Shown here: positions 24,180 to 32,857 of the stretch, in pieces
Layout: every line of letters begins with the position of its first letter
Numbering within the stretch: the first letter of the stretch is position 1
Assembly: GCA_035536915.1 (NCBI GenBank)
Contig: DATLNE010000044.1
Span: forward strand, 1-64,000
From: Acidimicrobiales bacterium
GTDB lineage: Bacteria; Actinomycetota; Acidimicrobiia; Acidimicrobiales; JAHWLA01
Direction of reading: 5' to 3'
DNA length: 64,000 bases
Program-made: the position numbers and the translations under genes
Notes under the pieces: generated by a model
Told to the model about the DNA's origin: nothing
Seen by the model: only the letters and a program-made list of their open reading frames with translations
Databases searched by the model: none

Positions 24180-25448
24180 ATGGGAGGCAGCCTGCTGGAC
24201 CTGGTCGATCGGCTGTGGGACGGACGAGCCGACATCGCCTCCCACCACCCGGTCACCTCGATCGGCGAGTTGGAAGCGATGGCCGACGACATCGCCTTCT
24301 TGCCCTCCTTCGCCAATGTGTCGGCCTTTCGCACGGGCGACGGCCTCGTCCTCGTCGACACCGGCAGCCTCCCCTTGGCCCAGGTCGTCCATTCCTCCAT
24401 CCGCTCGTGGACGCCCGCCCCGCTGCACACCGCCGTCTACTCCCACGGCCACATCGACCACGTCTTCGGCGTACCTGCCTTCGAGGAGGAGGCGGCGGCC
24501 AACGGCTGGCGCCCGCCTCACGTCGTGGCCCACGAAGCGCTGCCGCACCGCTTCGACCGCTACGTGCTGACCACGGGCTACAACGAGATCGTCAACCAGC
24601 GGCAGTTCGGCCTGCCCAACCTGCGCTGGCCCCGGGAGTACCGCTATCCCGACGAGACCTACCGCGACCGCCACGACCTCGACGTCGGCGGAGTGCGCTT
24701 CGAGTTGCACCACGCCCGGGGCGAGACCGACGACCACACGTGGACCTGGGTGCCCGACCAGCGCGTGCTGTGCTGTGGGGACCTGTTCATCTGGGCCTCG
24801 CCCAACGCAGGCAACCCCCAGAAGGTGCAGCGCTACGCCAAGGAGTGGGCCGTCGCCCTGCGGGAGATGGCCGGCCTCGACGCCGAGCTGCTGCTGCCCG
24901 GCCACGGCCTGCCCATCGCCGGGGCCGAACGCATCCGCACGGCGCTGAGCGAGACGGCAGAACTGCTCGAGCACCTGCACGACGAGACGGTGGCGATGAT
25001 GAACGAGGGCGCCACCCTCGACGACGTCGTGCACACCGTCCGGGTGCCCGCCCACCTGGCCGACCGGCCGTACCTGCAGCCCGTCTACGACGAGCCCGAG
25101 TTCGTGGTGCGCAACGTGTGGCGCCTGTACGGCGGTTGGTACGACGGGGAGCCCTCGCGGCTCAAGCCCGCCCCCGACGCGGCGCTAGCAGCCGAGGTCG
25201 CCGCCCTGGCGGGCGGCGCCCACAGGCTGGCCGAACGGGCCGCAACACTGGCCGACCAAGGCGACTTCCGCCTGGCCTGCCACGTGGCCGACTTGGCAGC
25301 GCACGCCGCGCCCGACGACGCTGCCGTGCACGGGGTGCGGGGCGACATCTACGAACGCCGCATGGAGGACGAGACGTCCACCATGGCGAAAGGCATCTTC
25401 CGCTGGGCTGCATCGCAGTCCAGACAACGAGCAGGGGGAACACCGTGA
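24180..25448 (+). CDS. Metallo-beta-lactamase-fold hydrolase with alkyl-sulfatase-like C-terminus
   Basis: A 422-residue protein. The MBL metal site is visible: VYSHGHIDHVFG (H-x-H-x-D-H), HHARGETDDHTW, CCGDLFIWAS (Asp) and LLLPGHGLPI (His). After about residue 260 a helical domain (ETAELLEHLHDETVAMMNEG, PYLQPVYDEPEFVVRNVWRLYGGWY) resembles the dimerisation domain of alkyl sulfatases (SdsA1 type). A sulfatase or related hydrolase role is inferred. It overlaps the acyl-CoA ligase gene (GTGA). Confidence 0.87.
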   Translation: MGGSLLDLVDRLWDGRADIASHHPVTSIGELEAMADDIAFLPSFANVSAFRTGDGLVLVDTGSLPLAQVVHSSIRSWTPAPLHTAVYSHGHIDHVFGVPAFEEEAAANGWRPPHVVAHEALPHRFDRYVLTTGYNEIVNQRQFGLPNLRWPREYRYPDETYRDRHDLDVGGVRFELHHARGETDDHTWTWVPDQRVLCCGDLFIWASPNAGNPQKVQRYAKEWAVALREMAGLDAELLLPGHGLPIAGAERIRTALSETAELLEHLHDETVAMMNEGATLDDVVHTVRVPAHLADRPYLQPVYDEPEFVVRNVWRLYGGWYDGEPSRLKPAPDAALAAEVAALAGGAHRLAERAATLADQGDFRLACHVADLAAHAAPDDAAVHGVRGDIYERRMEDETSTMAKGIFRWAASQSRQRAGGTP

Positions 25449-27058
25449 TCGACGTCAAGGCCGTGCTGGGCAACGCAAGCCACCAACTGCAGGTGATGCG
25501 CGTGCTCTCGGGCGCAGGGATAATCGGGTTGGAGCGCCCCGACCGCCTGCTCGCCGTGGGCAAGGCCATGGCGAAGTGGGGGGCCACCGCAGCGGGCGGC
25601 TACACCGCCGCAGCGGTGCGCTTCGACACGGCGACAGCGCTGATCGACGAGGAGGGCTCGCTCACCTTCGCCGAACTCGACCGCCGCACCAACGCCATGG
25701 CCCGGGGACTGCGTGAGCTGGGAGTGCGAGAAGACACGCCCGTCGGCATCCTGTGCCGCAACGGCCGAGGGTTCGTGGAGGCCACCGTCGCCGTCTCCAA
25801 GCTCGGCGCCCACGCCCTCTACCTCAACACCGGCTTCGCCGGGCCGCAGCTGGCGGAGGTCGTGGAACGCGAGGGCGCCACCGCCGTCGTCTACGACGCC
25901 GACTTCTCCGACCTGGTGGAGGGCTGCGCCGCCGAACGGCCCCAGGTCGTGGCCTGGCACGACGGCCTCACGCCGCACCCGACGCTCGCCGAGTTGGCCG
26001 ACAAGCACAGCGACGCCTCGCTGACGCCGCCGACCAAGCCGGGCCGCGTGGTCATCCTCACCTCGGGCACCACGGGCACGCCCAAGGGGGCCAACCGGCG
26101 TCCGCCCAAGGGCCCCGGCGCCGCCGCGGCGATCATCTCCCGCATCCCCCTGCGCAGCCGCGAGACCACCGTCATCGCCGCACCCCTGTTCCATTCGTGG
26201 GGCCTGGCCCACTTCACGTTGGGAACCGTCCTGGGCTCCACCATCGTGTTGCAGCGGCGCTTCGACCCCGAGGCCACGCTGCGAGCCATCGCCGAGAACA
26301 AGGCGTCCACGCTCGTCGTCGTGCCCGTCATGCTCCAGCGCATGCTGGCGCTCCCGAAGGAGGTGACCGACCGCTACGACACCTCTAGCCTGCGCATCGT
26401 GGCCGCCAGCGGCTCGGCCCTCACCGGGGAGCTGGCCACCGAGTGGATGGACCGCTTCGGCGACAACCTCTACAACCTCTACGGCTCGACCGAGGTGGCA
26501 TGGGCCAGCATCGCCATGCCGGAAGACCTGCGAGCCGCGCCCGGCACCGCGGGCAAGCCGCCCCTCGGCACCACCGTGCGGGTGGTCGACGCCAAGGGCC
26601 GAGACGTGCCGACGGGTGAGACAGGGCGCATCTTCGTGGGCAACGAACTGCCCTTCGAGGGCTACACGGGCGGCGGTACCAAGCCCATGCTCGACGGCCT
26701 GCTGTCGGTGGGCGACGTCGGCCACTTCGACGAAGGCGGTCGCTTGTTCGTCGACGGCCGGGAAGACGACATGATCGTCTCCGGCGGCGAGAACGTGTTC
26801 CCCACAGAGGTGGAGGACCTGTTGGCCCGCCACCCCGCGGTCGCCGACGTGGCCGTGGTGGGCGTGCCCGACGACGAGTTCGGGCAACGCCTCAAGGCCT
26901 TCGTGGTGACGGCGCCGGGGGCGGCCCTCACCGAGGAAGAGGCCAAGGGCTACGTGAAGCAGCACCTGGCTCGTTACAAGGTCCCACGGGAGGTGGCGTT
27001 CCTCGACGAACTGCCGCGGAACACCACCGGCAAGGTCCTGCGCAGAGAACTGCGCTGA
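25445..27058 (+). CDS. Acyl-CoA synthetase (AMP-binding)
   Basis: A 537-residue ANL-superfamily ligase activating a carboxylic acid as acyl-AMP, then acyl-CoA. The P-loop ILTSGTTGTPKGANR, the GSTEVAW motif, the hinge region REDDMIVSGGENVFPTEVE and the C-terminal catalytic Lys in NTTGKVLRREL are intact. The start GTG 25445 overlaps the MBL gene's TGA. Alongside the hydrolases and LLM enzyme it completes a plausible route from an ester, sulfate or halide to an acyl-CoA. Confidence 0.92.
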   Translation: MIDVKAVLGNASHQLQVMRVLSGAGIIGLERPDRLLAVGKAMAKWGATAAGGYTAAAVRFDTATALIDEEGSLTFAELDRRTNAMARGLRELGVREDTPVGILCRNGRGFVEATVAVSKLGAHALYLNTGFAGPQLAEVVEREGATAVVYDADFSDLVEGCAAERPQVVAWHDGLTPHPTLAELADKHSDASLTPPTKPGRVVILTSGTTGTPKGANRRPPKGPGAAAAIISRIPLRSRETTVIAAPLFHSWGLAHFTLGTVLGSTIVLQRRFDPEATLRAIAENKASTLVVVPVMLQRMLALPKEVTDRYDTSSLRIVAASGSALTGELATEWMDRFGDNLYNLYGSTEVAWASIAMPEDLRAAPGTAGKPPLGTTVRVVDAKGRDVPTGETGRIFVGNELPFEGYTGGGTKPMLDGLLSVGDVGHFDEGGRLFVDGREDDMIVSGGENVFPTEVEDLLARHPAVADVAVVGVPDDEFGQRLKAFVVTAPGAALTEEEAKGYVKQHLARYKVPREVAFLDELPRNTTGKVLRRELR

Positions 27059-27070
27059 ACCGGTTTCTCG

Positions 27071-27130
27071 TTATGTGAGAAGCAGGATCAGCAAGATGAC
27101 GAGGATGAGGGTTCCGATGCCGATGTACAT
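27071..27130 (-). CDS. 19-residue membrane microprotein
   Basis: An ATG at 27130 with a clear ribosome binding site (AAAGGGAG, 4 bases before it) starts a 19-codon frame: MYIGIGTLILVILLILLLT, then TAA. It is a single hydrophobic helix with no charged residues. The good binding site in a short gap is the main support. Function unknown. Confidence 0.55.
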   Translation of the reverse strand: MYIGIGTLILVILLILLLT

Positions 27131-27213
27131 GTCGCTCCCTTTCGTAGCCGGAGGTCTGTGAGGCCACCCGTGCCCGTCGGTGTGGGCGGGCAAACATGGG
27201 TAGGAGCGCTGGC

Positions 27214-27888
27214 ATGGCTCCTCGCAGCGGTGTGATCTTCGACATCGACGGCACCCTCGTCGACACCACCTACCTCCACACCGCAGCGTGGCGACGGGCA
27301 TTCCTCGACCACGACCTCGACGTGTCCACGGTCGACATCCACCGCCGCATCGGCATGGGCTCGGGCTTGTTGCTGGAGGAGCTCACAGGCGAAAGGCGCG
27401 ACGACCTCAAGGACTCCTGGCGCAAGCACTTCGAGGCGATGAAGCCCGAGATCCGTGCCTTTCCCGGCGCGCCGGAACTGCTGCGGGCGGTGGCCGACAG
27501 CGGTGCTGCGGTGGTGCTGGCGTCGTCGTCGGAAGAGGAGGACGTGGGCGACCTGCTCGACGCCCTCGGCGTCGACGACGTGCTCGACGTGGTCACCAGC
27601 TCGGGCGACGTCGACGAGGCCAAGCCCGACCCCGAGGTGTTCGAAGTGGCCATGGGCAAGGCGGGCCTCGACGCCGAGCACGCCGTCGTGGTGGGTGACG
27701 CCGTGTGGGATGTCGAGGCAGCCAAGCGCTGCGGCCTCCCGTGCGTCGGCGTGCTCACCGGTGGCATCAGCGAGGCCGAGCTGCGGGAAGCGGGCGCCGT
27801 CGCCGTCTACCGCACCCCGCGTGACTTGCTCGACGACTTGGAGGACGGGCCTTTGGCGCCCTTCCTCGGCTCCACCACGCCGCGGTAG
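27214..27888 (+). CDS. HAD-family phosphatase
   Basis: A 224-residue HAD hydrolase (beta-phosphoglucomutase/Gph-like). The nucleophile motif VIFDIDGTLVDTTYLH, motif II in VLASSSEEED, the Lys in AKPDPEVFEVAM and VVVGDAVWDVEAAKRCGL are intact. The ATG at 27214 is preceded by AGGAG with an 8-base spacer and is preferred over ATG 27196. Its last 82 bases overlap the opposing YihY gene. Confidence 0.88.
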   Translation: MAPRSGVIFDIDGTLVDTTYLHTAAWRRAFLDHDLDVSTVDIHRRIGMGSGLLLEELTGERRDDLKDSWRKHFEAMKPEIRAFPGAPELLRAVADSGAAVVLASSSEEEDVGDLLDALGVDDVLDVVTSSGDVDEAKPDPEVFEVAMGKAGLDAEHAVVVGDAVWDVEAAKRCGLPCVGVLTGGISEAELREAGAVAVYRTPRDLLDDLEDGPLAPFLGSTTPR

Positions 27889-28625
27889 CCGACCAGGAGG
27901 AGGCCGTTGGCCAAGAAGAGCCACACGGCCAGCAGCACCACGGCGGCCAGGCCACTGGTCACGTAGCGGCTGCCGAAGTCGGCGCCGAAGCGCAGGTACC
28001 CGGCGTAGGCCAGCGACAGCACGGTCACGCCGACCGACGCCAGCACTGCCCCTTGCAACAGGTCGCGGCCCTTGGGCGGCCGGGGGGCGAACACCCGGTA
28101 GATGAGGGCGTGCAGTCCGGTCAGCATGGCAAAGGCGATCACCACGCCGAGCACCCACCCCACCACGGCGGCAGCCGTCCCTTCGCCCAGCACGCGCGGG
28201 GCGACGGCGATGACGCCCAAGGTCACCAGCACCAGGACGGGCAGGACGCCGAGCAGCGACAACGACAGGAGGCGGCCGCGCAAGCCCTTGTTCTGGCGTT
28301 TGGCGCCGGTCAGCCGGTCAAAGGCCCGCACCAGTCCGGACCCGTAGGCCGAGGCAGGCCACAGTGCGGTGAGCGCAGCGGTGAAGCCGATGCCGGTGCC
28401 CGCTTGGGCCACTGCCCCGAACATCTTGTCGATCCCCAGCTTCTCGGGCGCCAAGCGGGCCAGCTCGTCGCCGGTGCGCCGCACGGCGTCGTCGCCCACG
28501 ACCAGCGCGGCAAGGCGCAACGACAGCACCACCAGCGGCGCCACCGAGACAAGGGCGTAGAAGGCCAGTCCTGCTGCCGAGAGCACCACGTCTTCGTCTC
28601 GCAGCCGGTCGATGAGATCGCGCAC
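27807..28625 (-). CDS. YihY/BrkB family membrane protein
   Basis: A 272-residue protein with about six spans. It begins LSAAGLAFYALVSVAPLVVL, the characteristic YihY family segment, and includes TALWPASAYGSGLVRAFDRL. The tail is basic and Ser-rich (SSKSSSKSRG). GTG 28625 is used as the start. The molecular function of the family is unsettled; it was once named as RNase BN, which is not supported for YihY. Confidence 0.87.
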   Translation of the reverse strand: MRDLIDRLRDEDVVLSAAGLAFYALVSVAPLVVLSLRLAALVVGDDAVRRTGDELARLAPEKLGIDKMFGAVAQAGTGIGFTAALTALWPASAYGSGLVRAFDRLTGAKRQNKGLRGRLLSLSLLGVLPVLVLVTLGVIAVAPRVLGEGTAAAVVGWVLGVVIAFAMLTGLHALIYRVFAPRPPKGRDLLQGAVLASVGVTVLSLAYAGYLRFGADFGSRYVTSGLAAVVLLAVWLFLANGLLLVGYRGVVEPRKGAKGPSSKSSSKSRGVR

Positions 28626-28666
28626 CCTGTCGTTTGTGCCCCGAACCGGCCGGGAACACCGCGACC

Positions 28667-28882
28667 ATGATCACCTTCTTCATTCTCCTGGTGGTCCTCA
28701 TGGTGCTGGTGGTCGCTGCCGGCTCGTGGGTGGCCGGTCCCCGTCGGCGCGTGTACTACGAGCGCGGCCCCATCGTCAGAGACCGCGGCACTGAGGTTCT
28801 CGAAGAGGAGTACGTGGAGGAGCCGCAGCTCCGGCCGATCAGTTCGTCCCGTCGCATCATCCGCCGCCGGCGGTCCTACTGA
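28667..28882 (+). CDS. Small membrane protein with basic cytoplasmic tail
   Basis: A 71-residue product: a single N-terminal span (MITFFILLVVLMVLVVAAG), then a charged region with VYYERGPIVRDRG, an acidic stretch (EVLEEEYVEE) and an Arg-rich end (RRIIRRRRSY). It is divergent from YihY with 41 bases between starts. No family recognised. Confidence 0.6.
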   Translation: MITFFILLVVLMVLVVAAGSWVAGPRRRVYYERGPIVRDRGTEVLEEEYVEEPQLRPISSSRRIIRRRRSY

Positions 28883-28954
28883 CAGCCGAACGCAACGACG
28901 AGGGCGCCGCTCCAGGCGGCCGACGCCGAATCGAGTAGTGCCAGACTCGGCGTC

Positions 28955-29821
28955 GTGCTCTTCGGCGCCCACGTCAAGCAGACCGGTGGCCTGGAGGCGG
29001 CGGTGGCCCTCGGTGAGGCGCGTGGGCTGGAAGTCATCCAGGTCTTCACCCAAAGCCCGCGCCGATGGGCGCCGACCTCACGCGACACCGAGGCTCTGTC
29101 CGCCATTGCCGCACGCCGGCGCCGCAGCCCGGTGGTACAGGCGTGGCTGTGCCACGCCACCTACCTGATCAACCTGGCCGCGCCTGACCCGCAGGTCTAC
29201 GGGCGCTCCCGCAGTTGCCTGGTGGAGAACCTCAAGGTGGCCACGGCCATCGGCTCCGAGGGGCTGGTCCTCCACATCGGCAGCCACGTGGGCGCGGGCT
29301 TCGAGGCCCGCCTCCCCGCCGTCGCCACCGCTCTGCGCGATGCCCTCGACGAAGTGGAGGGCTGTCCGCGGATCCTGCTGGAGAACGCGGCCGGGGCGGG
29401 GGGCACGGTAGGCCGCACGTTCGACGAGTTGGCGCGGGTGGTCGACGCCCTCGACGGCGACGAACGCCTCGGCGTGTGCCTCGACAGCCAGCACCTGTGG
29501 GCGTCGGGCATCGCCTTCGGCGACGCCGAGGAAATGAACGCCGTGGTCGAGTCCCTCGACACGTTGGTCGGCGTGGAGCGGTTGCGGTGCCTGCACGTCA
29601 ACGATTCCAAGGTGCCGTTCGGCTCCAACCGCGACCGCCACGCCAACCTCGGCGACGGCGACATGGGCGAAGCGCCGCTGCGAGCCTTCCTCGGCCACCC
29701 CGCCTTCGAGGGGCTTCCCGCCCTGTTGGAGATGGAGGGGTTCGGCGGCGACGGGGCCGACCAAGCCGACATGGAAGTGGCCCGCCGGCTGCACGAAGAA
29801 GGACGGGCGCTTTACCGATAG
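28955..29821 (+). CDS. nfo: Endonuclease IV (AP endonuclease 2 family)
   Basis: A 288-residue TIM-barrel DNA repair enzyme cutting at abasic sites. Metal-binding segments are in order: FGAHVKQTGGL, LVLHIGSHVGAG, ILLENAAGAGGT, VCLDSQHLWASG, CLHVNDSKVPFGSNRDRHAN and LLEMEG. Start GTG 28955. No ribosome binding site is obvious. It precedes the hemerythrin gene by 23 bases. Confidence 0.92.
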   Translation: MLFGAHVKQTGGLEAAVALGEARGLEVIQVFTQSPRRWAPTSRDTEALSAIAARRRRSPVVQAWLCHATYLINLAAPDPQVYGRSRSCLVENLKVATAIGSEGLVLHIGSHVGAGFEARLPAVATALRDALDEVEGCPRILLENAAGAGGTVGRTFDELARVVDALDGDERLGVCLDSQHLWASGIAFGDAEEMNAVVESLDTLVGVERLRCLHVNDSKVPFGSNRDRHANLGDGDMGEAPLRAFLGHPAFEGLPALLEMEGFGGDGADQADMEVARRLHEEGRALYR

Positions 29822-29844
29822 GCAGAAGGGGAAGGAACGCACCC

Positions 29845-30411
29845 ATGAATGCGCTGACCCTTTTGAAGCAGGACCATGCCAACGTCGAGGCCCTCTTCGC
29901 ACGATTCGAGAAGGTCGGCGCCGACGACGTCGAGGAAAAGACGCGAGTGGCGGAACTGGTCATCGAGCACCTGGCCACACATGCAGTGATCGAGGAGCAA
30001 GTCCTCTACCCCGCCTTGCGTGATCGGCTGCCGGAAGACGAGTTCACCGTCCTCGAAGCGTTGGAAGAGCACCACGCCGCCAAGATGATGCTCAAGGAGC
30101 TGGAGAAGACGCCCGCCACCCACGAGCGCTTCGACGCCAAGTTCACCGTGCTCATCGAGAACGTGCGCCACCACGTGCAGGAGGAAGAGGACGAGCTCTT
30201 CGCCAAGGCACGCGACGCCTTCACCGTGCAGGAGCTGGAGGAGATGGGCGACGCCTTGGCCCAGGCCAAGGAAGCGGCCCCCACCCGGCCCCATCCGTTC
30301 GCCCCCGACACCCCGCCGCTCAACATCATCGTGGGGCTGCCCGTGGCCATCCTCGACCGGGTGATCACCACTGGGAAGCGAGCCGTCACCTCGGTGCTCA
30401 CCCGGCGCTGA
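29845..30411 (+). CDS. Hemerythrin HHE-domain protein
   Basis: A 188-residue protein with a four-helix di-iron domain (about 1-135). Ligands are visible: KQDHANVEALF, HLATHAVIEEQVLYPAL, LEEHHAAKMML and VRHHVQEEEDELF. The C-terminal 50 residues (PHPFAPDTPPLNIIVGLPVA) form a possible amphipathic or membrane-peripheral tail. ATG 29845 has a GGGGAAGGA site. Likely oxygen, nitric oxide or redox stress related, as for other small HHE proteins. Confidence 0.9.
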   Translation: MNALTLLKQDHANVEALFARFEKVGADDVEEKTRVAELVIEHLATHAVIEEQVLYPALRDRLPEDEFTVLEALEEHHAAKMMLKELEKTPATHERFDAKFTVLIENVRHHVQEEEDELFAKARDAFTVQELEEMGDALAQAKEAAPTRPHPFAPDTPPLNIIVGLPVAILDRVITTGKRAVTSVLTRR

Positions 30412-30412
30412 C

Positions 30413-31186
30413 GTGCCCGTCCTGATCGGGACGTCGGGCTGGCAGTACCGCGACTGGCGCGGCACCTTCTACCCGGGCGACCTGCCGCAGGCCAACTGGC
30501 TGGAGTACTACGCCGAGCGGTTCCAGACCCAGGAGGTGAACAACGCGTTCTACCGCTTGCCGGAGGCGTCGACGTTCACCGCCTGGGCGGAACGCGCGCC
30601 CGACGACTTCGTCATGGTGGTGAAGGCCAGCCGGTTCCTCACCCACATCAAGCGGCTGAAGGACCCCGAGGAGCCGGTGCAGCGCTTCGTGGAGCGGGCG
30701 TCGTGCCTGGGCTCGAAGCTGGGGCCGGTGCTTCTGCAGTTGCCGCCCACGATGAAGGCCGACAACGAACGGCTCGACGCCGCGCTGTCGCTGTTCCCGT
30801 CCGACTGGCGGCTGGCCGTCGAGTTCCGGCACGAGACGTGGCACACAGCCGAGACGTGCGATGTGCTGCGCTCGCACGGCGCCGCGTGGTGCATGGCCGA
30901 CAGCACAAAGCGCACGGTCCCCGCCTGGACGACGGCCGAATGGGGCTACCTGCGCTTCCACGACGGCACCGGCACGCCGCGGCCCTGCTACACCAAGGGC
31001 CGGCTCGACCGGTGGGTGGGCACGCTGGCCGAGCTGTTTCCGCCCGAGGCCGACGTGTTCGTGTTCTTCAACAACGACCCCCGCGGGTGCGCCGTCTACG
31101 ACGCCCGGGTGTTCGCCGCCTTGTGCGCCAAGCACGGCTTGGAGCCGACCCGGGTGCCGGGCGAGAAGATCTCGGTCGTGCGCTGA
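30413..31186 (+). CDS. DUF72 domain protein
   Basis: A 257-residue TIM-barrel-like protein of the DUF72 family (YecE type). IGTSGWQYRDWRGTFYPG, VNNAFYRLPEASTFTAWA, FVMVVKASRFLTHIKRL and FFNNDPRGCAVYDA are family segments. Its function is unknown; catalysis near DNA or sugar has been suggested for the fold. It begins with GTG one base after the hemerythrin stop, so the two are co-translated. Confidence 0.9.
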   Translation: MPVLIGTSGWQYRDWRGTFYPGDLPQANWLEYYAERFQTQEVNNAFYRLPEASTFTAWAERAPDDFVMVVKASRFLTHIKRLKDPEEPVQRFVERASCLGSKLGPVLLQLPPTMKADNERLDAALSLFPSDWRLAVEFRHETWHTAETCDVLRSHGAAWCMADSTKRTVPAWTTAEWGYLRFHDGTGTPRPCYTKGRLDRWVGTLAELFPPEADVFVFFNNDPRGCAVYDARVFAALCAKHGLEPTRVPGEKISVVR

Positions 31187-31189
31187 TCC

Positions 31190-31209
31190 TATACTGCGAG
31201 TGATTCGCA
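31190..31209 (+). promoter_or_regulatory. Nur-box-like operator at the nickel transporter promoter
   Basis: TATACT (31190-31195) is a good -10 sequence, and directly on it begins the inverted repeat TGCGA-GTGAT-TCGCA (31195-31209), close to the Streptomyces Nur box tTGCaa-N5-ttGCAA. It lies 14 bases before the nickel transporter GTG. Binding by the Fur-family protein encoded two genes downstream would block the promoter when nickel is plentiful. Confidence 0.65.
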
Positions 31210-31222
31210 ACAAGGAGCGCTG

Positions 31223-32065
31223 GTGGAAGAAGGCTTCCATATTGGGCTGCTGGCCACCGCCTTCGGGTTCGGCCTGCGCCACGGCGTCGACTGGGACCAC
31301 TTGGCGGCCATCGCCGACCTCACCTCGGCCCAGTCGGACCGTCGCCGCTCGATGCTGCTGGCCACGTTGTACGCCCTGGGCCACGCGGCGGTCGTGTTCG
31401 TGCTCGGCGTGGCCGCCATCGTGGCGGGCGACCGCTTGCCCGAAGGCCTCGACGCCGCCATGGGCCGCGTGGTGGGCGCCACCCTGGTCGTGCTCGGGGT
31501 CTACGTCTTCTGGTCGCTGGCCCGCCACGGCCGCGACTTCCGCCTGCGCAGCCGGTGGACGCTGCTCTTCTCCGGCATCAGGCGCCTGCGCGACCGCCAC
31601 CTGGTGGTCGAACACGATCACCCCCACGACGACGACCACCACGGTTCCGAGCCCCGCCCGGTGGCAGCCGGCGCCCCCGTGCAGGTCGCCCACCGTCACG
31701 CCCATCGCCACATCGGCACCCTGCCCCCCGATCCCTTCGACGGCTACGGCACCCGCACGGCGCTGGGCATCGGCGCCCTCCACGGCGTCGGCGCCGAAAC
31801 GCCGACCCAAGTGGTCCTGTTCGTCACTGCGGCAGGCGTGGCGGGCGCCGCGGGCGGGGTGGCCATGCTGGTCGCCTTCGTGATCGGACTGGTAGCCACC
31901 AACACCGCCATCGCCTTGGCCTCGACCTTCGGGTTCCTCCACGCCGAACGGCACTGGCGCATCTACGTCGCCGTCGCCGTGGTCACCGGCGCCGCCAGCC
32001 TGGTGCTCGGCACGCTCTTCGTGCTCGGCCAGGAGAGCCTGCTGCCCGCCTTCTTCGGTGGCTGA
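31223..32065 (+). CDS. NiCoT-family nickel/cobalt transporter
   Basis: A 280-residue membrane permease. The family metal-recognition motif is present as LRHGVDWDHLAAI (H-x4-D-H), with GHAAVVFVLGV and GTRTALGIGALHGVGAETPT further along. A His/Asp-rich cytoplasmic loop (HDHPHDDDHHG and HRHAHRH) is in the middle. It is a likely nickel importer serving sodN. Start GTG 31223. The last 8 bases overlap the Fur-family gene. Confidence 0.88.
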   Translation: MEEGFHIGLLATAFGFGLRHGVDWDHLAAIADLTSAQSDRRRSMLLATLYALGHAAVVFVLGVAAIVAGDRLPEGLDAAMGRVVGATLVVLGVYVFWSLARHGRDFRLRSRWTLLFSGIRRLRDRHLVVEHDHPHDDDHHGSEPRPVAAGAPVQVAHRHAHRHIGTLPPDPFDGYGTRTALGIGALHGVGAETPTQVVLFVTAAGVAGAAGGVAMLVAFVIGLVATNTAIALASTFGFLHAERHWRIYVAVAVVTGAASLVLGTLFVLGQESLLPAFFGG

Positions 32066-32474
32066 CCCCGAGCGCATCCTCGAGCGCATCCGTGCTGCGG
32101 GCGGACGGGTGACCGGCGCGCGCCGCCAGTTGGTGACCGCCCTGCTGGAGGCCGACGACCACGTCACCGCCGAAGACCTGGCCGCCGCCGTGGGCGAGCC
32201 CCACCTGTCGACCGTCTACCGCACGCTCGACGCCCTCGAGGAGTTGGGGGTGGTCGACCACGTGCACCTGGGCCACGGCCGGGCCGTGTACCACCTGACC
32301 GAAGCGACGCACCAGCACCTGGTGTGCGAGGCGTGCGGGGAGGTCACCGAGGTGCCGGAGCGCTTGTTCGCCTCAGTGGCCCGCAAGCTGCAGGCCGACT
32401 ACGGCTTCCGCATGCGGCCCAACCACTTCGCCGTGCTGGGCCGCTGCGCGGCGTGTCAGTCGATGCCGGCGTAG
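32058..32474 (+). CDS. Fur-family regulator, probable Nur
   Basis: A 138-residue Fur-type repressor. The winged helix is in VTGARRQLVTALLEADDHVT and LSTVYRTLDALEELG; the metal region has HQHLVCEACGEV and a final CAACQSMPA (two C-x2-C pairs). Overlap with the nickel transporter and the Nur-box-like site upstream make nickel-responsive Nur the best guess; Fur or Mur cannot be excluded. Its end overlaps the opposing sdhD gene by 19 bases. Confidence 0.85.
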   Translation: MADPERILERIRAAGGRVTGARRQLVTALLEADDHVTAEDLAAAVGEPHLSTVYRTLDALEELGVVDHVHLGHGRAVYHLTEATHQHLVCEACGEVTEVPERLFASVARKLQADYGFRMRPNHFAVLGRCAACQSMPA

Positions 32475-32857
32475 GCGACGATGGTGAAGGTGCCGTAGGC
32501 GAACAGGGCGCCCGACACGCTGTAGAGCACCGCCTTCACCGTGGCCCGCCGACCGGGCGAGCGCACGTAGTCGTCGATGATCCAGCGCAGGCCGTTGAGG
32601 CCGTGGAGCATGGCGAGGGTCAGCAGCACCCAGTCGAACATCCGCCACATCGGGTTGTCCCAGCGCTGGGCCACGAAGTGGGCGTCGGTCTCGACCACGT
32701 CGTTGATGATGTGGGTGATGGCGAAGTGGAGCAACGACAGGAAGATGAGGATGAGCCCCGAGATCCGCATGAAGAACCACGACCACGTCTCGAAGTTCTG
32801 ACGGGGCCGTCGCTGCAGCTTCTGCCCGCCTCGGGGGCGTTCTGTGACGGTGGGCAC
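32456..32857 (-). CDS. sdhD: Succinate dehydrogenase membrane subunit D
   Basis: A 133-residue membrane anchor with three spans. FETWSWFFMRISGLILIF starts the first span, HFAITHIIND gives the haem-side His and MLHGLNGLRWIIDDY is the conserved C/D-subunit motif. Start GTG 32857 overlaps the sdhC stop (TAGTG). The sdhA and sdhB genes do not follow on this strand, because the next gene is the convergent Fur gene. Confidence 0.87.
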   Translation of the reverse strand: MPTVTERPRGGQKLQRRPRQNFETWSWFFMRISGLILIFLSLLHFAITHIINDVVETDAHFVAQRWDNPMWRMFDWVLLTLAMLHGLNGLRWIIDDYVRSPGRRATVKAVLYSVSGALFAYGTFTIVAYAGID

